Shown piece after piece: positions 10,794-18,396 of a stretch of 55,872 bases of DNA. The DNA comes from Pseudolabrys sp. (GTDB lineage Bacteria > Pseudomonadota > Alphaproteobacteria > Rhizobiales > Xanthobacteraceae): NCBI GenBank assembly GCA_030684935.1, contig JAUXXH010000038.1:1-55872 (forward strand), written 5' to 3'. A program made the position numbers and the translations under genes. A model generated the notes under the pieces. It saw only the letters and a list, made by a program, of their open reading frames with translations, was not told the origin of the DNA and did no database searches. The number at the start of each line of letters is the position of its first letter. Position 1 is the first letter of the stretch.

Positions 10794-10914
10794 TCGCTGT
10801 TACCGGATGTATATCCTCCCAGAATCGCCGGTGCAGCATGTTCCCCTCTGGAGTTACCGGCCCCCACGCCGGTATCTACTGCAGCCGGGCCCCCTTGTGG
10901 GGCCCGGCTTTTTT
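10794..10914 (+). ncRNA. abcR: AbcR-type trans-acting small RNA
   Basis: Predicted transcript of about 120 nt with three stem-loops. The first is ACCGG (10802-10806) with CCGGT (10828-10832), exposing CCTCCCA at 10815-10821; this contains CTCCCA, the anti-Shine-Dalgarno motif of AbcR RNAs. Next come a single-stranded TTCCCCTCTGG (10841-10851) and a 7-bp stem TACCGGC (10855-10861)/GCCGGTA (10868-10874). A GC-rich terminator ends it. AbcR RNAs are Hfq-dependent repressors of many ABC-transporter mRNAs in Hyphomicrobiales, and their genes lie beside lsrB/vtlR as here. Only one copy is seen; several relatives have two in tandem. The exact 5' end is inferred from the promoter. Confidence 0.75.
10883..10914 (+). 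terminator. intrinsic terminator of the AbcR-like sRNA
   Basis: GCCGGGCCCC (10884-10893) pairs with GGGGCCCGGC (10899-10908), extended by an A-T pair, and is followed by six or more T. One of the strongest terminators in the window. Confidence 0.9.
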
Positions 10915-10928
10915 CTGTGCGCATGACT

Positions 10929-11516
10929 TCAGCGAAAGCGGGCAATGGCGAAGGCGAGATCGCGTATCTGCGCGTCGTCGACCGGCGCCATCACGCTGGC
11001 CATGGCCGGATCGTAACCGGGCCGGGCATTGCTTTTGTATTCGCGCAGCGATTTGACCAGGTAGTCTTCGCGCTGCGCAGCGATGAGCGGAATGCTATCG
11101 CGGCCGGCCAGATCGAGACCGTGACAGCTGTTGCAGCGGTGCTGCGTGATCAGGGTGCGGCCGCGCTCCAGCCGCGCATCACCCGCGCCATCTGATGGTG
11201 GCTGCGGCGGCGGCAAGGCCGCGATGAAGTCCGAAAACCTGCGCAGGTCGTCATCGGTGAATGTCGCGGTGGCGTCGTTCATGATCTCGACGACGCGCTG
11301 CTTCTCCCGGAACAGATAAAGCTGGATCAAGAGATAAGGTGCCGGCTGGCCGCCGAGCGACGGCACCTCGGGCGCGTCCGACTGGCCCTTGTCGCCGTGA
11401 CAGGCCAGGCACGGTGTCACGCGTTCGGTGAAGGTCTCGGCCGCAAGGGGCGCTCCCGCCAGGCAAGACAGCAGCAAGGCTGTACCGAGGCGGCGGGCAA
11501 CAGACAAATTCCGCAT
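10929..11516 (-). CDS. diheme c-type cytochrome
   Basis: A 195-residue exported cytochrome with two haem-binding motifs: CLACH about 36 residues in, and CNSCH in the second half, an arrangement like cytochrome c4 or c553 tandem domains. The signal peptide is MRNLSVARRLGTALLLSCLA ending near LAAE. The frame stays open upstream of ATG 11516, but that part runs antisense-like through the neighbour and has no family character. The gene lies 59 bases downstream of a PQQ-type dehydrogenase on the same strand; such cytochromes commonly accept electrons from periplasmic quinoprotein dehydrogenases. A GC-rich hairpin sits in the gap and may reduce read-through. Confidence 0.88.
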   Translation of the reverse strand: MRNLSVARRLGTALLLSCLAGAPLAAETFTERVTPCLACHGDKGQSDAPEVPSLGGQPAPYLLIQLYLFREKQRVVEIMNDATATFTDDDLRRFSDFIAALPPPQPPSDGAGDARLERGRTLITQHRCNSCHGLDLAGRDSIPLIAAQREDYLVKSLREYKSNARPGYDPAMASVMAPVDDAQIRDLAFAIARFR

Positions 11517-11540
11517 GAACGTCCGATGCAAACAAAAATG

Positions 11541-11562
11541 GCCGGGGGCGGCCGCCCCCGGC
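11541..11562 (-). terminator. hairpin between dehydrogenase and cytochrome genes
   Basis: A 22-bp palindrome, GCCGGGGGCGG at 11541-11551 with its complement. On the minus strand it is followed by CCATTTTTGTTTG. It may be a partial terminator after the dehydrogenase gene. Confidence 0.55.
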
Positions 11563-11575
11563 CGGGGGTATGTCA

Positions 11576-12861
11576 TCAGCGGCCGGGGGCGTTCGTCTTG
11601 CCGTAGCTGATGCGGTAGACCGCGCCGTTGAAATCGTCGGACACCAGCATCGAGCCGTCTTTCATCATCTCGACGTCGACCGGACGGCCGATATAGGTGT
11701 TGTCGACGATGAATCCGGTCAGGAACGGCTCCTTCGACTTCACCGTGCCGTCCTCGTTGAACGTCACGAACATCACGTCGGCGCCGATTTTTGTCGTCCG
11801 GTTCCAGGAGCCATGCCGGGCGATGAAGGCCCCGTTCTTGTACGTGTCCGGAAACTGGCTGCCGGTATAGAAGCGCATCCCGAGCGCGGCGGTATGCGGC
11901 CCGAGCAACGCCACCGGCGCGGTGTAGTCGCTGCACTTGTGACCCCAGCCGAACTCGCTATCGAGCAGGTTGCCCTGGTGGCAGAACGGCGAGCCGAAAT
12001 GCTCGCCGACCTTGGTGATGCGGTTGAGTTCATCCTCCGGGATGTCCTCGGACATCCAGTCGCGGCCGTTGTCCGTGAAGTACAGTTGCTTCGACACCGG
12101 GTGCCAGTCGAAGCCGACGGTGTTGCGCACGCCGCGGGCGATCACCTCGGCGCCGCTGCCGTCGAGATTGATGCGCCGGATCTGGCCGTGGGCGTCGCTG
12201 TTGAGCACGTTGTTGCCCGGCTGGCCGACCGGGATATAGAGCTTCTCATCCGGGCCGACGGCGATGAACTTCCAGCCGTGCGCCTCGTCCTTCGGCAGGT
12301 CGTCATAGATCAGCTTCTTCTCGGGCTTGTCGAGATTCTTCTCGATGTTGTCGAAGCGCCAGACCCTGGACAATTCGGCGAGGTAGAGCGTGCCCTTGTG
12401 GTAGGCGAGACCGTTCGGCCGGTGCAGGCCTTCGGCGATGGTCTTCATCTCGGTCTTGCCGTCCTTTTTGACGATGGCGAAGACCTTGCCGATGAAACGG
12501 TTGCCGACGAACAGCGTACCCTGGTCGCCAAGGCGTAGCGAGCGCGCATTGGGAATGCCGCTGGCATAGACTTCGATGTTGAACCCGTCCGGCACTTTCA
12601 GCTTCGCGATCGGCAGCTTGTCGGCGGCGGTCGGGATCGGCGGCGGCGCGATCGGGGCCAGCTTGGCGGCGGCGGGATTGCCCTCGGGACGGCCGAACAG
12701 CGGCGAGCCGGGAGGCGCGGGCGTGGCGGCAGGCGCCGCCGCCGGTGGCGCGGCGGCGGGTGGCTGCTGCGCGAGCGCCGGAGCAGCAAGCAGCCGAGCA
12801 TCGGTGCAAGAAGTGTGGTGGCGAGCAACAGGCTCCGCCGCGCGTCGACACGCAGAATCAT
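11576..12861 (-). CDS. PQQ-type sugar dehydrogenase (sorbosone dehydrogenase family), frameshifted
   Basis: A periplasmic six-bladed beta-propeller dehydrogenase of the soluble glucose/L-sorbosone dehydrogenase family: LKVPDGFNIEVYASGIPNAR, GLHRPNGLAYHKGTLYLAE, IARGVRNTVGFDWHPVSKQL, YFTDNGRDWMSEDIPEDELN, FIARHGSWNRT and a C-terminal DFNGAVYRISYG. The true start appears to be ATG 12861, with GGGAGGA six bases ahead on the minus strand. It opens a signal peptide (MILRVDARRSLLLATTLLAP). That frame is lost by one base near 12785-12800 and the enzyme continues in the next frame as AAPALAQQPPAAAP, which supplies the missing cleavage site. The span is 1286 bases; one added base gives 429 codons. It is either a recent pseudogene or a sequencing/assembly error. 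The probable electron acceptor is the cytochrome gene downstream. Confidence 0.85.
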
Positions 12862-12989
12862 GGACGTCCTCCCTGTGTGGAGGCGCTTGTCTCCGCGGCG
12901 AAGGCTCGACCCGGAGCGCGCCCTCATCGCCCCAAGTCTCCTCCATTTAGCCCATAGGTTGCAATCGGCCCTGGGGACATTTTTTCGGA

Positions 12990-13115
12990 TCAGCCCCGGT
13001 CGCTGTAGCGCGAGTTGGCGCGGACCTCGGCCAGTTGCTGCACCAGCGCATGATGCGGCGACAGATGGCAGACCGGATCGGCGGCGCGGGCATCGCCGGC
13101 CAGCAGGAATGCCTG
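12990..13115 (-). pseudogene. possible 3' remnant of an unidentified gene
   Basis: On the minus strand 41 codons without an acceptable start end at a TGA (12992-12990). The peptide includes AADPVCHLSPHHALVQQLAE and VRANSRYSDRG, which looks like a compact natural C-terminus rather than Arg/Ala-rich shadow sequence. A TGA at 13118-13116 precedes it in frame, so it cannot be expressed as it stands. I do not recognise the family. The remaining part of the 405-base gap (12862-13266) shows no other gene. Confidence 0.3.
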
Positions 13116-13266
13116 TCAGCGGCGCGCCGGAATATCACTCAGCAAAATGCTCACACATACATCGCGGCCCACCAAACACTCGCGCCGTCGACATGTCGCA
13201 CACACGGACAGCGTGTTATACGTCAACCCCACGACCAAAAAACCGAACGCCTGGGAGATACCGACG

Positions 13267-14262
13267 ATGAGGCCTTTTCGACTGCTGCGTGCTGTGGCCG
13301 CAACCATCAGCGCGATTGCTGCGATCGCCTGCCTGCCCGCACAGGCGCAGGACTATCCCAACCGGCCGGTGAATTTCATCACCCCTGCTGCCGCCGGCGG
13401 CAGCCCGGATGTGGTGAGCCGGATCGTCGCCGACAAGCTCTCGCAACTCTGGAAGCAGCAGGCGGTGATCGTCAACCGGCCGGGCGCCGGCGGCCTGATT
13501 GCGGCCCAGGCGGCCTCGGCCAGCAACATCGAGCGGGACGGCTACACGCTCTACCTGACGCAAGCCTCGACCTTCACGGTCCTGCCGATCATGCAGGAAG
13601 GCAAGATGACGGTGAATCTGCAAACCGCCTTCACGCCGATCGGCATGGTCGGCGAGCAACCGATCGGCCTCGCGGTCAACAAGGACGTACCGGTCAACAG
13701 CGTCGCGGAACTCATCGCCTACGCCGCCATGAGCAAGGAACCGGTGTTGTTTGCCGCCAGCAACCGCGGCGGACAATCGCACCTGACCGGCGAACTGTTC
13801 CGCACGCTCGGCAAGGCCAATATCAGTTTCGTTCACGCCGCCGGTGCGGCGGCGTCGCTCAATGACGTGATCGCCGGGCGCATTCCGATCATGTTCGAGG
13901 GTCTGGCCGGCCTGTCGCCCGCCATCCAGAGCAACAGCGTCAAGGTGCTGGGCATCGCCGCGGCCAAGCGGCTCCCCAACCTCCCCGACCTGCCGACGCT
14001 CAACGAAACGGTGCCCGGCGTGGTCTCCAGCGGCTGGATCGTCATGATGGCCCCCTCCGGGGTTCCGGACGCGATCATCCGCAAGCTCAATGCCGACCTG
14101 CGCCAGGTCGTCGCCATGCCCGATGTGCAAGCGCGGTTTCAGCAGCTCGGCACCTATACCCGCGACCTGACGCCGGAGCAGACCGGTGAGTTCGTGCGCA
14201 GCGAAGAGAAGCTGTGGTGGCCGATCGTGCGCGAGATCAATCGGGCACAGGGCACCAAGTAA
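13267..14262 (+). CDS. Bug-family (TctC) periplasmic solute-binding receptor
   Basis: A second Bug receptor, 331 residues from ATG 13267, with GGGAG 11 bases upstream. The signal peptide is MRPFRLLRAVAATISAIAAI ending LPAQAQ. The body has YPNRPVNFITPAAAGGSPDV, VIVNRPGAGGLIAAQ, ERDGYTLYLTQASTF, and a C-terminal domain I/II pattern ending LWWPIVREINRAQGTK. It stands alone, with no enzyme genes attached, so there is no contextual clue to its ligand. An upstream extension to 13147 in the same frame is rejected because it has no signal peptide at its front. Confidence 0.92.
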   Translation: MRPFRLLRAVAATISAIAAIACLPAQAQDYPNRPVNFITPAAAGGSPDVVSRIVADKLSQLWKQQAVIVNRPGAGGLIAAQAASASNIERDGYTLYLTQASTFTVLPIMQEGKMTVNLQTAFTPIGMVGEQPIGLAVNKDVPVNSVAELIAYAAMSKEPVLFAASNRGGQSHLTGELFRTLGKANISFVHAAGAAASLNDVIAGRIPIMFEGLAGLSPAIQSNSVKVLGIAAAKRLPNLPDLPTLNETVPGVVSSGWIVMMAPSGVPDAIIRKLNADLRQVVAMPDVQARFQQLGTYTRDLTPEQTGEFVRSEEKLWWPIVREINRAQGTK

Positions 14263-14550
14263 CCGATCTGCCGCCTGTTAAAAAAACGCCCGGCGGCATC
14301 ACAGAAAAGTCATCGGACAACAGCTGCCCGGCGGAACGGGCCGCGCGCGCCGCGCGTAGAAATGCGACGCCGTGGCAGCGCGGAAAAGTGTTGAAATCCT
14401 GTCGATTACCCGCACCGTGCAGATTTGCCACAGTGCGCAATCCTTCGAAGCTGCGACATTGGGAAATGCGTAACCTCTAAGGGACTATGGGATAGGGTGA
14501 GCCGCGTTGCGAGGGGAGCATTTCCCCGGGAAGCCTTTGGGAGATTGCTG

Positions 14551-16671
14551 GTGAAAAGTGTCCGTTTCGACCGCCTTTTGGCTTCGACCGCGCTCGGTCT
14601 GGTGCTGGTATTGTCCAGCCATGCCGCCATGGCGCAGCAGCCTGAAAAAATTGAAAACGCCACCCCGGCACCGGATACCACCGCACCCGTAGCCAACGAC
14701 GCGGCCGCATCGAGCCAGGCCACCCCTGCCCCGGCCACCACTGAAACCATCACGCCGGCCGAAGCCGCCGTCACCCCGGCACCTGAGCTTAAGCAGGAAG
14801 CCGTCGCGCCGGCGCCGCAGCCCGCCCCGGTCGAGGCAGCCGTCCCGGCGCCCGCCCCCACAGCCGTTGCACCGGCCGCCGCACCGCCGGTCACGACGAC
14901 CATCGCCGCCGAACCGGCACCCGCCGCGTCCGTCGTTGCCGACAGCGCCGTGGCCGAGCGCTTGCGCGCGCTGATCGACGCCAAATCGTTCGACCGCATC
15001 GTCAGCCGCAAGGCCGAGCGCGACGGCGTCGAGGCCTTCTACAAGGCGCGCGATTTTGCCCCGATCTGGGTCGGCAACGGCGCCGCCACCGACCGCGCCC
15101 GGTCGGTGACGCGCTACCTCGAACAAGCCGACGCGGTCGGCCTCGAGCCCGACGACTATCCGACGCCGGATTTCGCCGCCGCCAGCACCGCCGACACCTT
15201 GGCCGACGCCGAGATCCGGCTCACCGCCGCAGCGCTGACCTTCGCCCGGCACGCGCAGACCGGCCGCATCCACTTCAGCCGCGTCGCCAATGACATCCAG
15301 TTCGCAGTCGATGCGCCCAATCCGGCGGACGTGCTGGCCAAGCTCGCCACGGCGACCGATGCCGGCGCGGCGCTGGACAGCTACAACCCGCCGCAGCCGC
15401 AATTCGCGGCGTTGCGCGCCAAGCTGGCCGAATTGCGCGCCAATGGCGGCGCCATCAACAAGCCGGCCGTCGCCAAGCCGGCGCCGGTGGTGCGCATTCC
15501 CGACGGCAGTATCCTGCGACTCGGCATGAGGGACGACCGCGTCATCGCATTGCGCAAGCGGCTCGACGTCGAGGGCGACAAGAACAACACGCTGTACGAT
15601 GAGGCGGTGCGCGAAGCCGTGCTCGCGTTCCAGACCGAATCGGACATCGGTGTCGACGGCAATGTCGGCCCGCAGACGGTGCGAATGCTGAACGGCGGCG
15701 AGAAGCGCGACGTGCGCGGCCCGTCGGCCGATCCGGTCGACGTCGTCCTCGTCAACATGGAGCGCTGGCGCTGGTTCGCCCGCGACCTCGGCGACCAGCA
15801 TGTCATTGTCAACGTGCCGGACTACACCCTGACGCTCTACAATGAGGGCAATGTCTACTGGCACACCAGAATCGTGGTCGGTAAGCCAAGCCAGGCGACA
15901 CCGATGATCAGTTCGGAGATGAAGTTCATCACCGTCAATCCGACCTGGAACGTGCCGCCCTCGATCATCGAAAACGAATATCTGCCGGCGCTTCGGGAAG
16001 ATCCGAACGCGCTGGAGCGCATCGGCCTCAAGATGGAGCAGCGCGAAGACGGCACGGTGCGCATCTATCAGCCGCCCGGCGCCGCCAATGCGCTGGGGCG
16101 CATCCGCTTCAACTTCCCCAACAAGTTCCTGGTGTATCAGCACGACACGCCGGACAAGAACCTGTTCAACCGCGACAAGCGCGCCTTCAGCCACGGCTGC
16201 ATGCGCGTGCAGGACCCGCTGGTATACGGCGAGAAGCTGCTGTCGCTGGTGCGGCCGGGCGAGAACTACACCCGCGCGCGGCTGGAAAAGATGTTCGGCG
16301 GCAGCGAGATCAACATCAACTTCCCGAAGAACATCTGGGTGCACATGACCTATGAGACGGCCTTCGTCGACGCGGCCGGCAAGCTGCAGTTCCGCGAAGA
16401 CGTCTATGGCCGCGATGCGCGCATGATCGCCCTGATGAAGGGCAGCGAGCGCCGGGTCGCCGATGTCGCTGTCGCGCGGCCGCCGATCTCGTTCTCCAAG
16501 CCGGTGCGCATGCCGGCCGGCATGCATGCAGGCAGCGGCGGCGGCTACAACCGGGGCCCGAACCTGTTCGACTGGATCTTCGGCGGCGCGCAGGCGCAGC
16601 CCCAGCAGATGGCTCCGCAGCAGCGTAATCCGCGCGGCGCCAGCAACCAGGGACGCTCCAGCTTCCGCTAA
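14551..16671 (+). CDS. L,D-transpeptidase with peptidoglycan-binding domain (YcbB/LdtD type)
   Basis: An exported enzyme that forms 3-3 crosslinks or attaches proteins to peptidoglycan. From GTG 14551 (GGGAG about 8 bases upstream) the product has 706 residues. Signal peptide: LLASTALGLVLVLSSHAAMAQ. A Pro/Ala-rich, low-complexity linker of about 100 residues follows, then a scaffold domain, a PG-binding domain around residues 320-378 (LGMRDDRVIALRKRLDVEGD, IGVDGNVGPQTVRML), and a YkuD catalytic domain from about residue 424. The catalytic cysteine is near residue 550 in FSHGCMRVQDP. The tail is Gly/Gln-rich. ATG codons upstream in the same frame (14425 on) would place sequence before the signal peptide. 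L,D-transpeptidases are prominent in Hyphomicrobiales cell walls. Confidence 0.92.
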   Translation: MKSVRFDRLLASTALGLVLVLSSHAAMAQQPEKIENATPAPDTTAPVANDAAASSQATPAPATTETITPAEAAVTPAPELKQEAVAPAPQPAPVEAAVPAPAPTAVAPAAAPPVTTTIAAEPAPAASVVADSAVAERLRALIDAKSFDRIVSRKAERDGVEAFYKARDFAPIWVGNGAATDRARSVTRYLEQADAVGLEPDDYPTPDFAAASTADTLADAEIRLTAAALTFARHAQTGRIHFSRVANDIQFAVDAPNPADVLAKLATATDAGAALDSYNPPQPQFAALRAKLAELRANGGAINKPAVAKPAPVVRIPDGSILRLGMRDDRVIALRKRLDVEGDKNNTLYDEAVREAVLAFQTESDIGVDGNVGPQTVRMLNGGEKRDVRGPSADPVDVVLVNMERWRWFARDLGDQHVIVNVPDYTLTLYNEGNVYWHTRIVVGKPSQATPMISSEMKFITVNPTWNVPPSIIENEYLPALREDPNALERIGLKMEQREDGTVRIYQPPGAANALGRIRFNFPNKFLVYQHDTPDKNLFNRDKRAFSHGCMRVQDPLVYGEKLLSLVRPGENYTRARLEKMFGGSEININFPKNIWVHMTYETAFVDAAGKLQFREDVYGRDARMIALMKGSERRVADVAVARPPISFSKPVRMPAGMHAGSGGGYNRGPNLFDWIFGGAQAQPQQMAPQQRNPRGASNQGRSSFR

Positions 16672-16692
16672 GCCACGCTGCGGCTGAAACGC

Positions 16693-16722
16693 AAACGCCG
16701 GCGAGACATCGCAGGCGTTTTT
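16693..16722. terminator. bidirectional hairpin between L,D-transpeptidase and tRNA-His
   Basis: AAACGCC (16693-16699) pairs with GGCGTTT (16714-16720) around an inner GCGA-GACA-TCGC stem. The T-run on the plus strand suits the transpeptidase gene; the opposite strand could end the tRNA transcript. Confidence 0.7.
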
Positions 16723-16736
16723 GCATTTTCGGGGAA

Positions 16737-16813
16737 TGGTACAGCTGGGTGGGCTCGAACCACCGACCTCCGGTTCCACAGACCGGCGCTCTAACCAACT
16801 GAGCTACAGCTGC
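16737..16813 (-). tRNA. tRNA-His (anticodon GTG)
   Basis: A 77-base cloverleaf with encoded CCA. Acceptor arms are GCAGCTG and CAGCTGT, D stem GCTC/GAGC, anticodon stem CCGGT/ACCGG with loop CTGTGGA (anticodon GTG), and T stem GGTGG/CCACC with loop TTCGAGC. Position 1 is G facing U72, the discriminator is A73, and the base before position 1 is T, so no G-1 is encoded. Loss of G-1 with A73 is the known alphaproteobacterial form of tRNA-His. Confidence 0.97.
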
Positions 16814-16930
16814 ACACGATTGCCCGGTTTTCCACCAAGCGGGCGGAAACTAGGTGCGGCCATCCGGTTTGGCAAGCGACTTGAGCCGGAGGGCTCACGC
16901 CACCCGGCGACCCGGGCAGCGCATGCAAAA

Positions 16931-16959
16931 AAGCCCGGACGGAGTGCCCGTCCGGGCTT
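16931..16959 (-). terminator. terminator of the phasin gene
   Basis: AAGCCCGGACGG (16931-16942) pairs with CCGTCCGGGCTT (16948-16959). On the minus strand it is followed by TTTTTGC, about 50 bases after the phasin stop. It is nearly symmetric and could work in both directions. Confidence 0.8.
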
Positions 16960-17007
16960 TTGCCGGGCCGCGCCAGAGGGCGCGGCTGGATTGTGGCTGG
17001 TCGAGCC

Positions 17008-17529
17008 TTACGCCGCCTTGTTGAAGGTGCTGGTAAAGCTTTCCTTGATCGGCTCGGCGGTATCGGTCGCGACCTTCTGGGCGTGCTCGGCGAGCTCCTT
17101 GGTCTGCGCGGTCATGGTCTCGAACTGGGCGCGCATGAAGGCGGTCGTCTTCTCGACCACGTCCGAATAGGACTTTGCGGTCAGCAGTTCGCCGTACAGA
17201 TCGAAGGCGGCATTGCTGTTGGTGCGCGCGGTCTCGATCACCTTGAGGCCGTAGCCGGACATGCCCTTGGAGGCCGTGGCATAGGTTTCCTCGAGCAGCT
17301 CGGTCGCACTCTCGGCCGCGCTCTTCATCTTCTCGTAGTTTTCTTTGGTCTGCGCGACGCTCTTTTCCGCGAGTTCGCGGTAGGCGGCGGGCACTTCCAT
17401 CTTCGGGACTTCGAACTTCGGCATCTCGAATTTGGGCATTTCAAACTTCGGCATTTCGAAGGTCGGCACCGGAACGGCAACCGGCTTCGTTTTGACTTTC
17501 GGCGTGGCAGCCGCGGTGGATTCGGCCAT
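17008..17529 (-). CDS. phasin with FEMPK repeats
   Basis: Phasins coat polyhydroxyalkanoate granules and control their size and number. The 173-residue product has a charged Pro-rich N-terminus with a five-residue repeat (FEMPK three times, then FEVPK and MEVP, about residues 24-47). An amphipathic helical phasin domain follows: YRELAEKSVAQTKENYEKMK, ATELLEETYATASKGMSGYG, and SDVVEKTTAFMRAQFETMTA. There is no signal peptide. A PhaR-like palindrome and a good promoter lie upstream, and a second phasin gene is 255 bases upstream on the same strand. No PHA synthase is in the window. Confidence 0.9.
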   Translation of the reverse strand: MAESTAAATPKVKTKPVAVPVPTFEMPKFEMPKFEMPKFEVPKMEVPAAYRELAEKSVAQTKENYEKMKSAAESATELLEETYATASKGMSGYGLKVIETARTNSNAAFDLYGELLTAKSYSDVVEKTTAFMRAQFETMTAQTKELAEHAQKVATDTAEPIKESFTSTFNKAA

Positions 17530-17674
17530 GATAGAGTTTCCCTAGATCGGAGGGCGGTCCCGGCTGAACGCGAACCGCCGCCCTCGGCTCGGTTCGCACC
17601 TGTTTCAGGACCCGTCACAAACACTCAATCAGAACGCCCAAGGCAACGGACGCTCCATCGGGTCTATGCCTAGA

Positions 17675-17703
17675 TATATAGCATTAACTTTGGTGCATTG
17701 CAA
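17675..17703 (-). promoter_or_regulatory. phasin promoter
   Basis: On the minus strand TTGCAA (17703-17698), a 17-base spacer, then TATATA (17680-17675). The -35 box and part of the spacer lie inside the palindrome described next, so binding there would block polymerase. Confidence 0.65.
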
Positions 17704-17726
17704 TATTAATATTGCAATGCACCAAA
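17689..17726. promoter_or_regulatory. 38-bp perfect palindrome, candidate PhaR operator
   Basis: A perfect 38-bp palindrome centred between 17707 and 17708. Each arm holds TGCAATGCACCA (read outward from the centre), which fits TGCRNYGCASMA, the PhaR-binding consensus as I recall it for Bradyrhizobium. PhaR/AniA represses phasin genes until PHA accumulates. The AT-rich centre contrasts with the GC-rich surroundings. The palindrome is seen directly; the assignment to PhaR is inference. Confidence 0.7.
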
Positions 17727-17784
17727 ATGCCACTTTTCCGCGATCGCCACCGGATCGAAAGCCAAGTGATATCAGGCGCCTGGC

Positions 17785-18174
17785 TCAGTCCTGGCCGGCT
17801 TTCTTGGCAGCCTTTTCGACGGTCTTGCCGGCGGTCTTGCTGAATTCCTGGGCCTGCTCGGTCAAAGCCGCGATCTGGTTTTTGACAAACTCGGCGTGCA
17901 GCGCCGTCAGGTCCTGAGGGTCCTTGGCGTGAATGAGCTTCTGGGCGAATTCGAACGACGACGTGATATTCCGCTCGGCATAGCGCATCGCCAGTTCGCT
18001 CATTTCCTTGGCGCCAGTGCGGGCGGTCGCAGCTTGATTCTCGGCGCTGCTGACCGCCTGTTGCGCGGCCGAAACAAAGGTGTCGAAGGCCACTTTGGCC
18101 TGCTCGACGCCCTTCTCGGCCATCGCGCGCATTTCCGGCGGGATTTCGAAATTGGGAGTTCCGTTTTTCGCCAT
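17785..18174 (-). CDS. phasin-family protein
   Basis: A second, shorter phasin of 129 residues from ATG 18174, with AGGAGG seven bases upstream on the minus strand. Sequence: FEIPPEMRAMAEKGVEQAKV, AFDTFVSAAQQAVSSAENQA, ERNITSSFEFAQKLIHAKDP, and a Lys/Ala-rich end (KTVEKAAKKAGQD). The pattern EMRAMAEKGVEQA...SFEFAQKL...DLTALHAEFVKNQ is typical of alphaproteobacterial Phasin_2. It probably binds PHA granules with its downstream paralogue. The open frame extends to 18222, but the ribosome site favours 18174. Confidence 0.9.
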   Translation of the reverse strand: MAKNGTPNFEIPPEMRAMAEKGVEQAKVAFDTFVSAAQQAVSSAENQAATARTGAKEMSELAMRYAERNITSSFEFAQKLIHAKDPQDLTALHAEFVKNQIAALTEQAQEFSKTAGKTVEKAAKKAGQD

Positions 18175-18396
18175 GCAATCCTCCTGACTGTGGATCGCCG
18201 GCCGCTGCCGGCGTCTGCTCAACTCATCGATGGCAACCCGGCCTCGGTGTGACTCTAGCCGGATTGTGAAGCACTTGGGAACCTCGTCCGTTAAGGATAT
18301 CGCGGCTTAGCAGCGCATAGCGCGCGCCGCGGCGTGGACGCGACTGAACGGCAGCCGTATTAATGGATTATTAGCCGTAATTCGCGCGACACAATA

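Noticed and set aside
12862..12946. N-terminal extension of the PQQ-type dehydrogenase in its main frame
   Set aside because: Has no signal peptide at its front and no ribosome site, and conflicts with the well-placed start at 12861 in the neighbouring frame.
14485..16779. 764-codon open frame antisense to the L,D-transpeptidase gene
   Set aside because: Low-complexity shadow translation; it runs through the transpeptidase catalytic region and into the tRNA gene.
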